A stretch of 64,000 bases of DNA from an uncultured Myxococcales bacterium (lineage in GTDB: Bacteria; Myxococcota_A; Polyangia; Polyangiales; Polyangiaceae), in NCBI GenBank assembly GCA_937949945.1, contig CALFEQ010000191.1:1-64000 (forward strand), written 5' to 3'. Positions 26,602-33,876 of this stretch are shown piece by piece (the first letter of the stretch is position 1; every line of letters starts with the position of its first letter). Made by a program: the position numbers and the translations under genes. Below the pieces are notes generated by a model. That model had not been told where the DNA came from and did no database searches. It saw nothing but the letters and a program-made list of their open reading frames with translations.

Positions 26602-27174
26602 ATGGGTGGCGTAGACGTTGGTAGTGGTGGCGGCGGCGGGAAGCGACCGACCAACTCGGAGATCAACATGGTCCCCTTCATCGATCTCCTGATGGTCACG
26701 ATCTCCTTCCTGCTCATCACGGCCGTCTGGACGCACATGGCGCGCATCAACGCGGACGCACAGGTGCCTGGTCCGCCGCGCGAGGTGGAGCCGGACCAAG
26801 TCGAGCCGGAGAAGCAGCTCCACGTCGAAATGCGCTCGCCCGACAAGTTCACGTTGATCTGGAAGCAGGCCGGGACGGTCATCAGCACCGTCGACGTGCC
26901 GCGGAAGGACAACGTGATCATGAAGGAGGGCCGCAAGACGGTCCGCTACCCCGAGCTCGCCGCGAAGATCGAGCAGGAGTGGAAGACCGTCGGCTCGCAC
27001 CGCGACCCGTCGGACAAGAAGTTCGACCAGGCGGTGCTCCACACCGACAACGAGACTCCGTACGTCTATCTGATCGGCGTCATCGACGCGATCTACCAGC
27101 CGCACCGGCCGTACAACGCCGGCGGCAAGACCGAGATGGTCCCGGCCTTCAACGTCACCTTCGCGGTCAACTGA
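26602..27174 (+). CDS. ExbD/TolR-family transport protein (plus-strand module, first ExbD)
   Basis: 190 residues. A Gly-rich N-terminus (GSGGGGGKRPT) is followed by the ExbD core 'SEINMVPFIDLLMVTISFLLITAVW' with the conserved Asp in the single membrane helix (about 27-47). The periplasmic domain of about 140 residues contains an acidic Pro/Glu stretch near its start. It is 102 bp downstream of exbB, with two RNA hairpins between, and only 7 bp before the next exbD. Confidence 0.92.
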   Translation: MGGVDVGSGGGGGKRPTNSEINMVPFIDLLMVTISFLLITAVWTHMARINADAQVPGPPREVEPDQVEPEKQLHVEMRSPDKFTLIWKQAGTVISTVDVPRKDNVIMKEGRKTVRYPELAAKIEQEWKTVGSHRDPSDKKFDQAVLHTDNETPYVYLIGVIDAIYQPHRPYNAGGKTEMVPAFNVTFAVN

Positions 27175-27181
27175 GGGAGCC

Positions 27182-27736
27182 ATGACGATCCACAAGCCCG
27201 GCCGGCGGCTGATGCACAACGTGCCGCTGCGGTTCGTCCAGAAGAAGGTCTCCGGTCACGGTCATCGCGAGATCAACGCGTCGCTCTCGCTGACCAGCAT
27301 GATCGACTTCTTGGTCGTCGTCGTCGTCTTCCTCCTCATCACGTTCAGCGCGTCCGGTGAGACGACGATCCCGAAGGGCGTGAGGCTCCCCGACGCCGAG
27401 AACACGCTCGACATGATCGATGCTCCGATCGTCGCGATCGCGGGCAGCGACATCCTCGTCGACGGGGCGCGCGCCGGAAACACGCGTGCCATCGAAGAGA
27501 GCAAGCGCCTCCAGCGCATCGACGAGCTCTTCAACGTCCTCAAGGGCAAGCGTGAGCTCTGGAAGCAGCTCTACCCGGGCAAGGAGTTCCCGGGCGTCGT
27601 CATCCTCCAGATCGACCAGGACGTTCCCGCCATCGTCGTGAAGAGCGTCTTCCAGACGGCGGCGTTCGCGGGCTACCCGAACGTCAGCTTCATGGTCGGG
27701 ATGATCCCGAAGACGAACAAGGCCGGCGGCGAGTAG
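27182..27736 (+). CDS. ExbD/TolR-family transport protein (plus-strand module, second ExbD)
   Basis: 184 residues. A basic N-terminus is followed by 'HREINASLSLTSMIDFLVVVVVFLLITFS', with the conserved Asp at the start of the membrane helix (about 41-60), and a periplasmic domain of about 120 residues. The C-terminal helix region ends in a Lys/Gly tail. It follows the first exbD by 7 bp and precedes a membrane-anchored protein gene by 48 bp, so the four genes probably form one transcript. Confidence 0.92.
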   Translation: MTIHKPGRRLMHNVPLRFVQKKVSGHGHREINASLSLTSMIDFLVVVVVFLLITFSASGETTIPKGVRLPDAENTLDMIDAPIVAIAGSDILVDGARAGNTRAIEESKRLQRIDELFNVLKGKRELWKQLYPGKEFPGVVILQIDQDVPAIVVKSVFQTAAFAGYPNVSFMVGMIPKTNKAGGE

Positions 27737-27784
27737 TCTCTTCGCCAGGCGCCTCGCCGCGCCGATTCGAGCGACGGACCCGTC

Positions 27785-28834
27785 TTGAGCGAACACGAGA
27801 GCCCTGGCGACAGGCCGCGCGACATCGGCCTCAAGGCGATCCGAGAAATCCGCGCCGAGCGAGCGCGCTCGAAGTTCGGTCGGGTCTCGAGCACCGCGAT
27901 CCTCGTCGCAGTGAGCGCGGTGCTCGCGGTCGTGGCCGCCTCCTGGATCTACCGCGAGCGCTCTCTCGCGAACCAGAAGGAGGAGCTGCTCGCGAAGCAG
28001 CGTGCGGCGGTCGCGACGGTCGGCGCCGAGTGGAATCCCCTCCGCGACCGGATGGAGAAGCTCACGCTCGAGGCGGCCGCATCGTTCAAGGGTGACTTCG
28101 TCGACCCGACCGCCGCCAAGTGGGACTTCCGGAGCGCGCCCGGGATCTACCTCCGGCTCCGCGTGGAGGACGCGAAGGACGTCGCGTCGCTGCGGAAGGC
28201 CGCGAAGGACTCGGCGAAGGACTCGTTCGTCGGGTGTCTGTTCCGGCAGAAGGACAACCCGGGGATGGCCGCCATGGCGCGCGGCGACTTCGACGCGGCG
28301 GCGGGCTGGCACGACCAGCCGTGGAACCTGCGCCTCGCTTACGCGTCGACGCGGATCCTCACCGACGAGTGGGCGCAGGAGGTCAAGGACGCGAAGGACG
28401 AAATCCACCTCCGCGTCTTCGTGCAGCAATACGAGAAAGCGAAGGACGAGGAGATCCCGCTCGCGATCGAGATCGTGAAGCGCGCGCAGTTCTTCCTCCT
28501 CGTCCTCGACGAGGACGTCCCCGAGGCGCAAGCGCTGGTCTCCGACGCCGGGCCGAACGCCGGGAAGGTCACGTCCGAGGAGCTCCAGCAGGTCGCGCAT
28601 CCGGCGCGGGTGCACCTGCTCGATCTGAAGACGGGCACGGAGCTCGTACGCCTCCGACGCGAGGTCGAGGGCGACTACCGCTTCGTCGGAGAGCGCCCGG
28701 TGCGCGATCCGAGCGTGCTCGCGGCGATGAAACGCCAGGTGAACAACTGCGCCCTCGCGCAGAGCATCTGGGAGGCGATCCGTCCGCCCGGAGAGGACGC
28801 CGCCGACGCCGGCGTCGCGGACGGCGGGCGCTGA
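27785..28834 (+). CDS. Membrane-anchored protein of unknown function, linked to ExbB/ExbD module
   Basis: I do not recognise this family. The product has 349 residues: a basic cytoplasmic N-terminus, one membrane helix at about 37-57 ('STAILVAVSAVLAVVAASWIY') and a large mixed alpha/beta domain with many Lys, Asp and Glu residues. The latter includes 'SFVGCLFRQKDNP' and 'VHLLDLKTGTELVRLRREVEGDYRF'. The bitopic layout, with most of the protein on the periplasmic side, is what a force-transmitting or partner subunit of the neighbouring ExbB/ExbD motor could have. The start is a TTG at 27785, and no ATG gives the full N-terminus. The stop is 10 bp from the convergent glycerate kinase stop. Confidence 0.7.
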   Translation: MSEHESPGDRPRDIGLKAIREIRAERARSKFGRVSSTAILVAVSAVLAVVAASWIYRERSLANQKEELLAKQRAAVATVGAEWNPLRDRMEKLTLEAAASFKGDFVDPTAAKWDFRSAPGIYLRLRVEDAKDVASLRKAAKDSAKDSFVGCLFRQKDNPGMAAMARGDFDAAAGWHDQPWNLRLAYASTRILTDEWAQEVKDAKDEIHLRVFVQQYEKAKDEEIPLAIEIVKRAQFFLLVLDEDVPEAQALVSDAGPNAGKVTSEELQQVAHPARVHLLDLKTGTELVRLRREVEGDYRFVGERPVRDPSVLAAMKRQVNNCALAQSIWEAIRPPGEDAADAGVADGGR

Positions 28835-28844
28835 GTCGAGCCGA

Positions 28845-30044
28845 TCAGCGGACGAGGACGTGGAGGTCCGCGAGGTTCTGCCCCGAAGGCCGTGCGGGGA
28901 GCGCCGTGCCGGCATCGAGGTGCAGCGTCCCGGTGTCGAAGCGGGCGAGCGCGCGTGCGATGGCCGTCGCGCCGACGCGCTCGACGAAGTTGCCGCCCAC
29001 GATCGCTCCGCCCGTTCCGCTCGATCCGTCGACGCCGTCGCTCGCCATCGCGGCGAAGAGCACCCGTCGCGGCAGCGCGCATCCGACCATCGCGGCGAGA
29101 TGCGTCGAGCGCCCTCCCCTGCCCGGCCGCGCGTGCGCGACCTCGAGCGACGGCTCGGCCGCGCGCACCAGCGCCTCGCCCGCGCGGAGCTTCTGCGCGC
29201 GAGCGACGTACTCCTCGGCGAGCGCCTCGACCGACGCCTGCGAGGGAGGAAGGACGCGCACGCGAAGGCCGCGCGCGCGGAGCTCGGCGGCCGCCGCGCG
29301 CGCGAGCGCCTCGGGCGACGCGACGATGCGCGCCCGCCGCGCGTTGGCCGCCGGTCCCGTGCGCGCGAGCGGCACGTCCGCGAAGCGAGGCGCATAGCGC
29401 CGCAGGAGGCGCCGCGCCTGCCCGACGCTGCTCTCGTCGCCGACGCTCGGGCCCGATCCCACGTCGCTCGCGTCGCCGCCGATCACGTCGCTCGCCACGA
29501 ACGTGAGGACCGTCGCAGGAGATGCGGCCCGCGCGAGGCCGCCGCCCTTGATCCGCGAGAGGTGCTTGCGGACGACGTTGATCTCCTGGATCGTCGCGCC
29601 GCTCGCGAGCATCGCGCGCCCGAGCTGCCGCTTCACCGCGAGGCTCACGCCATCGATGGGCGCGCACGCGAGCGCCGACGCGCCGCCCGACACGAGCACG
29701 ACGAGGAGATGCCCGTCGCACGCGCACGCGCGCGCGATCGCGAGCGCTCGCTCGCCGGCGCGTACGCTCCGCGCGTCCGGCAGCGGATGCCCGGCACGCA
29801 GGATCTCGACGCGCCCGCGCGGAAGACCGTGGGCGCTCGTCCCGTCCGTCGTGACGACGAGCGCTTCGACGATCCGATCGCCCCAACGCGCGTGCGCTCC
29901 CCTCGCCATCGCAGGCGCCGCCTTCCCGATCGCGATCAAGCGCGCCGGGACGCGCGTCGTCCGCGGCAGCGCCGCGCGCACCGCGTGCTCGAGGTCGAGC
30001 CGTGCGAGCGCCGAACGAAGGGCCGCTTCGAGCGCACGCCTCAT
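28845..30044 (-). CDS. Glycerate 2-kinase, GlxK-unrelated DUF4147/MOFRL type
   Basis: 399-residue enzyme of the two-domain glycerate kinase family (N-terminal DUF4147, C-terminal MOFRL). This family phosphorylates glycerate to 2-phosphoglycerate at the cost of ATP in the serine/glyoxylate pathways. Seen: 'LIAIGKAAPAMARGA', 'GHPLPDARSVRAGERALAIA', 'VLVSGGASALACAP', 'INVVRKHLSRIKGGGLA', 'SDVIGGDASDVGSGPSVGD', and the C-terminal 'SDGVDGSSGTGGAIVGG' block. The start is the ATG at 30044, which overlaps the upstream gene's stop by 4 bp (ATGA). A start much further out would add 72 residues of Arg-rich nonsense. It is the last of four closely spaced genes with the methyltransferase and the HD protein. 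Confidence 0.9.
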   Translation of the reverse strand: MRRALEAALRSALARLDLEHAVRAALPRTTRVPARLIAIGKAAPAMARGAHARWGDRIVEALVVTTDGTSAHGLPRGRVEILRAGHPLPDARSVRAGERALAIARACACDGHLLVVLVSGGASALACAPIDGVSLAVKRQLGRAMLASGATIQEINVVRKHLSRIKGGGLARAASPATVLTFVASDVIGGDASDVGSGPSVGDESSVGQARRLLRRYAPRFADVPLARTGPAANARRARIVASPEALARAAAAELRARGLRVRVLPPSQASVEALAEEYVARAQKLRAGEALVRAAEPSLEVAHARPGRGGRSTHLAAMVGCALPRRVLFAAMASDGVDGSSGTGGAIVGGNFVERVGATAIARALARFDTGTLHLDAGTALPARPSGQNLADLHVLVR

Positions 30045-30700
30045 CGTACCGCCCGGTCTCCGAGATCCACCACGTGAGCGCCGAAGAGCTGCTGCCACCC
30101 GATCGCGATCGTGAGATAGAGCGCGCGATCGCCCGGCCCGCTCGTGGGGCCGCCGGAGAGCGCCGCGTCGCTCCATCGCGCACCGCCGTGGAGGGCGACG
30201 AACGGCCCGCTCGCTCGAGGGAAGATCGGGAGCTCCACACCGAGGCCGAGCTGGAGGCACGGACGCGCGCCGAAGCGTGCCCCCTCGGGCTGCGTGAAGG
30301 CCACGCCGAGCTCGAGACCGAGCGAGTCGATGAACAGGTCGAGCCGCGGAGAGCCAATCTCGCGATCCGTGGCCCAGCGCGCGAGGAACAGCGGCCGGAG
30401 CTCGAGACCGAGCGCGAGGACGCGACGTGGGTCGGCGCTCGATCCGATCGCCGGCCCATCCTCGTAGGAGGCGAAGATCCCTGCGGTCGACAGGTAGCGC
30501 AGGCGGAGGTCGCCCGTCGCGCGCGGTCCGCGCGGCCCCAAGGTCGCGCCCGCCGCGGCCGCGATCGCGAGGTCGCCGTCGAATCGTCCGTACAGACCGT
30601 CGGCGCCTCTGCCTTCGGCGGCGGAGGCGATCGCGGGCTGCGCCCCGACGCAGAGGGCGACGAGCGCGGACACGAGGCGCGGCGTCGCTCGAGGCGTCAT
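30041..30700 (-). CDS. Predicted secreted outer-membrane beta-barrel-like protein
   Basis: 219 residues with a signal peptide (cleavage probably after 'AIASA', about residue 25). A mature chain of alternating hydrophobic and polar residues with many Gly and aromatic turns follows, for example 'LRLRYLSTAGIFASYEDG' and 'LGLELGVAFTQPEGARF'. It ends near 'LYLTIAIGWQQLFG', which resembles a small outer-membrane barrel. No family is recognised. It sits between the HD protein (5-bp gap) and glycerate kinase (4-bp overlap), so it is likely co-translated with both. Confidence 0.7.
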   Translation of the reverse strand: MTPRATPRLVSALVALCVGAQPAIASAAEGRGADGLYGRFDGDLAIAAAAGATLGPRGPRATGDLRLRYLSTAGIFASYEDGPAIGSSADPRRVLALGLELRPLFLARWATDREIGSPRLDLFIDSLGLELGVAFTQPEGARFGARPCLQLGLGVELPIFPRASGPFVALHGGARWSDAALSGGPTSGPGDRALYLTIAIGWQQLFGAHVVDLGDRAVR

Positions 30701-30705
30701 GGCGG

Positions 30706-31995
30706 TCAGGACGACAGCGCCTGCGCGACCTCGTCTCGCAGCTCGGGCGCGATGATGAGCCGGACGCGCGACATCACCTGACCGGCGAGGCGCGCGAGGA
30801 GGAAGGAGACGTCGCTCAGCGGCCGAGCCGGGCCCTTGGCGAAGACCACCATGAGCGGCTCGGACTCCGCGCCGAACGGCGTGTCCGCCGCGACGTCGAG
30901 GCCGACGTAGAGGTTCGGATCGAGGCCGTGCGCGCGCGCGATGTCCTGCGCGACCTCGAACGCACGCTGGCGCCCCTCGGGCAGCGCTTGCTCGCCGAAG
31001 AGCTCGTACGTCTTGAAGAGCCTCCGGAGGCGTACGCGCCGCGCGATGTCGGCGAGCGCCGGGTCGTTGCCGTCCTCCCAGGCACGCATCGCGACCGCGA
31101 GGACGTTGTCGTCGAGCTCGAGGTAGTCGCCGAGGCTCGGCGCCTCGCCGTGCGCCGCGAGCTCGATCGCGCGCGGCGTCCCGGGCAAGCGCATGCCGTC
31201 GGCGATGACCGCCGCCGCTCGAGCGAGCACGGTGCGGATCATCCACTCGGCCGCGCGCGTCGCCTTGTGCAGATACACCTGCTGGAACATGAACAGCCGA
31301 GCGAGGATGTAGGCCTCGATGGCCGGAAGGCCCTTCGCGCCGTCGATCGCGAGCCCCGGAGGCTCTCCTCCCTTCGACGGGGCGAAGCGAAGGCTGCGGA
31401 AGAGCCAGTCGAGGTCGAACACGCCGTAACGCACGCCGGTGGAGTGCGCGTCGCGGAGGAGGTAGTCGCAGCGATCGACGTCGAGCGTCCCGCTCACCGC
31501 GCGCTTGAGGTACGGCAGCTCGTGCTCGCCACGGACGAGCGCCGCGACGCGCTCCGGGAGGCTCGGATCGACGTTGGCGAGCACCTTGTTCACGCCGGTG
31601 TCCGGGTCGAGGACGATGCGCTCCGTCCACTTCTCGTGATGCCCGGTGCCGGCGATCGCGTCCTCGAACAGGTGCGAGAGCGGGCCGTGCCCCACGTCGT
31701 GGAGGAGCGCGGCCGCGAGCGCCTCCTGCGCGCGCTCGCTCGTGACCCGATGCCAGAACGGCAGGTCGTTGTGGATCTGGCGCAAGCGCGTCAAAAAGAG
31801 CTTCATGACGTGCGCCGTGCCGATCGCATGCGAGAAGCGCGTGTGCTCCGCGCCCGGAAACGCGTACGACGCGACGCCGAGCTGACGGATGCGCCGCAGG
31901 CGCTGGACCTCCGGCACGTCGATGAGCTGCGGGATCACCCGCTCTTCGTCGGCCTCGAACGATACGAGCCCATGCACTGCGTCGCGCAGGATCAT
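30706..31995 (-). CDS. HD-domain phosphohydrolase (dGTPase-like, YdhJ type)
   Basis: 429-residue metal-dependent phosphohydrolase. Seen: 'IRDAVHG'-like N-terminus (MILRDAVHGLV), 'RLRRIRQLGVASYAFPGAEHTRFSHAIGTAHV' with the first metal-binding His, the HD pair in 'ALLHDVGHGPLSHLFE', and the distal Asp in 'DVDRCDYLLRDA'. These residues place it with dNTP triphosphohydrolase-like HD proteins of the YdhJ/SAMHD1 branch. The substrate (dNTPs or another nucleotide) is inferred from the family. The start overlaps the methyltransferase stop by 4 bp. Confidence 0.92.
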   Translation of the reverse strand: MILRDAVHGLVSFEADEERVIPQLIDVPEVQRLRRIRQLGVASYAFPGAEHTRFSHAIGTAHVMKLFLTRLRQIHNDLPFWHRVTSERAQEALAAALLHDVGHGPLSHLFEDAIAGTGHHEKWTERIVLDPDTGVNKVLANVDPSLPERVAALVRGEHELPYLKRAVSGTLDVDRCDYLLRDAHSTGVRYGVFDLDWLFRSLRFAPSKGGEPPGLAIDGAKGLPAIEAYILARLFMFQQVYLHKATRAAEWMIRTVLARAAAVIADGMRLPGTPRAIELAAHGEAPSLGDYLELDDNVLAVAMRAWEDGNDPALADIARRVRLRRLFKTYELFGEQALPEGRQRAFEVAQDIARAHGLDPNLYVGLDVAADTPFGAESEPLMVVFAKGPARPLSDVSFLLARLAGQVMSRVRLIIAPELRDEVAQALSS

Positions 31996-33506
31996 CGCCG
32001 CGCCTCCGTCCGATCTTCTCCGCGCGCCCGCGTGCGCGCGCCCGCGCGAGCCTCGCTCACCGTTCCGCTCCAGTCGCCGACGCTGCCGTCGTCACCGAAC
32101 ACGCGCACGTGCAGCCCTCCGTCGGAGCTCGCGCTTCCCGGCGGGAGGTCGGCCTCCATCACGGCCGGGATCGGCTTCTTCCCCGGGACGCGCTCGGAGT
32201 GCCAGATCGTCCGGAAGACGCCGTCCTCCTCGGTCCCGACCGCCCACGCCAGCGGCTCGGCCGGAGCGACGAGGCGCAGGCGATCGCCTCGGACTTCGAC
32301 CTTCACGCCTTTCATCTTCGGCTGGGACACCTCGGCCGCACGATGGAGCTCGAGCGGCGCGCCCTCGCGGAGCAAGCGCGCCCTGGCGACGGCGATCGCG
32401 ACGGGGCTGACGTCCGAGACGTACGCGCGCCGGCCGAGGGCATGCGCCGCCACGGCCGTCGTCCCGCTCCCTGCGAACGCGTCGACGACGACGGCGCCCG
32501 GATCCGTCGCGCACGCGATGATGCGCTCGAGGAGCGCGCGCGGCTTCTGCGTGGGATAGCCCGTGCGCTCGGAGACCACCGAGTGTCGAAGCGGAGGCAC
32601 GTCCGTCCATAGCGCGTCGACGCGGCGCTCGCGACAGAGCACGCCTTCGCTGTTCTTCACGAGGAAGTACTTGATGTAGACGCGGCCCGTCGCCGTGCGG
32701 TGGACGCGACCCTCGGCCTCGAGCTTCTCGATCGACGCGTCGGTGTAGTCGCCGCGCGGCGCGCTCGTGAACGGACGGCCCTCCTCGTCCCAGCGTATCG
32801 CGCTCGGGTCGATCGGCTCGAGGCGCGTCGGCGGACGGAGGGTGGCCTGCTCGCGCCCGTAGACCACGATCGTGTCGAGCGTACGACCGAACTGCGAGCT
32901 GGCCGCCTGACGCCCGAGGTTCGGCGCGCGACGCCAGACGATCTCGTTCTTGAACGCGTCACGGCCGAGGATCTCGTCCAGGATCGTCCGGACGAGGTAA
33001 GCGGCGCGCCAGTCGAGGTGCACCCAGATCGTGCCGCGCGGGGACAAGAGCCGTGCGAGCGCATCGAGCCTCGGCGCGAGCATGTCGAGGTAGGCACCGA
33101 TCCCCCCGCGCTCCCGAGACCAACGATCCTCGTAGGCGAGCGTACGCAGAGCGCGACCGTCGGCGGGCCCGTCGAGCCTCGCCTCCGCGACGTAGTCTCG
33201 GTCCGACGCGTAGGGCGGGTCGACGTAGACCATGTCGACCTTGCCCTCGAGCCCTTCCTTCCGAACGAGCTCCACGAGGTCGAGCGCGTCGCCGTGGACG
33301 AGGCTGTGCCGCGTGCTCGTGCCGGTGAAATCCACGACCTCGACCGGCGTGAGGCTTCGGACCGCACCGCCATCCGCCGGAGCTCCCGGCCGCCACTGCC
33401 TTCCAGGCCAGACGAGCCGTACCTCCGATTCGCGAGTCGTCTCCCTCGCTGACTCGACCGGAGGCGAGGTACGACAAGCGCGGCTCACGGCCCCGTTTGA
33501 TAACAC
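31992..33506 (-). CDS. Orphan site-specific DNA methyltransferase (N6-A/N4-C, beta class)
   Basis: 504 residues. The catalytic motif DPPY is at 96-99 and the SAM-binding FxGxG (FAGSGTT) at 344-350, in the order DPPY then FxGxG typical of beta-class amino-methyltransferases. 'YPTQKPRALLERII' before the FxGxG block is also typical. The C-terminal 110 residues are an extra domain with no recognised motif. There is no restriction endonuclease or specificity subunit nearby, so it is probably a regulatory or solitary enzyme. The recognition sequence cannot be read from here. The start is a GTG at 33506, and the true start may be somewhat later because the first 50 residues are poorly conserved-looking. 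Confidence 0.9.
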   Translation of the reverse strand: MLSNGAVSRACRTSPPVESARETTRESEVRLVWPGRQWRPGAPADGGAVRSLTPVEVVDFTGTSTRHSLVHGDALDLVELVRKEGLEGKVDMVYVDPPYASDRDYVAEARLDGPADGRALRTLAYEDRWSRERGGIGAYLDMLAPRLDALARLLSPRGTIWVHLDWRAAYLVRTILDEILGRDAFKNEIVWRRAPNLGRQAASSQFGRTLDTIVVYGREQATLRPPTRLEPIDPSAIRWDEEGRPFTSAPRGDYTDASIEKLEAEGRVHRTATGRVYIKYFLVKNSEGVLCRERRVDALWTDVPPLRHSVVSERTGYPTQKPRALLERIIACATDPGAVVVDAFAGSGTTAVAAHALGRRAYVSDVSPVAIAVARARLLREGAPLELHRAAEVSQPKMKGVKVEVRGDRLRLVAPAEPLAWAVGTEEDGVFRTIWHSERVPGKKPIPAVMEADLPPGSASSDGGLHVRVFGDDGSVGDWSGTVSEARAGARTRARGEDRTEARR

Positions 33507-33876
33507 GATTGTCGAGCGGGCTGCCCTTCGTTCGACCGCGAGACGCGCGAATGCACGATGGGATGGCGCAGATGTGAGCCGTTTCGGCCGTGCATCTGAA
33601 AGCTCGGTCGAACAGGCCCGTTGTGCGTGGCGAGCCGCTCGTCGTCGCGCGGCTCAGCCACGGTCGGAGAGACGTTCGACGACGCCGAGGTCACACGACG
33701 AGGCTCGACGCTCTCGATGTGCTCACCCGTGAGCGAAGGACGACCGACGCCTACCTCGAGGCGGAGATTGGTCACGACGAACCCTCAATGGACACGAGCA
33801 GGACCGAATGGCTCGCATGGTCTCGCTTCGTATTTTCGGCTATCGTGAACGGGATAGGGTGGGGGGTCGATTGCGC
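33507..33876. other. Divergent intergenic region
   Basis: 370 bp between the methyltransferase gene (minus strand) and the 695-residue helicase-C-like gene (plus strand). No gene, clear promoter or strong hairpin was found. A G-rich stretch just before 33877 can act as ribosome-binding sequence. Confidence 0.45.

Noticed and set aside
30041..31630. Long minus-strand frame joining the barrel-like protein to upstream sequence
   Set aside because: The upstream part is the out-of-frame shadow of the HD-protein gene. The signal peptide marks a start at 30700.
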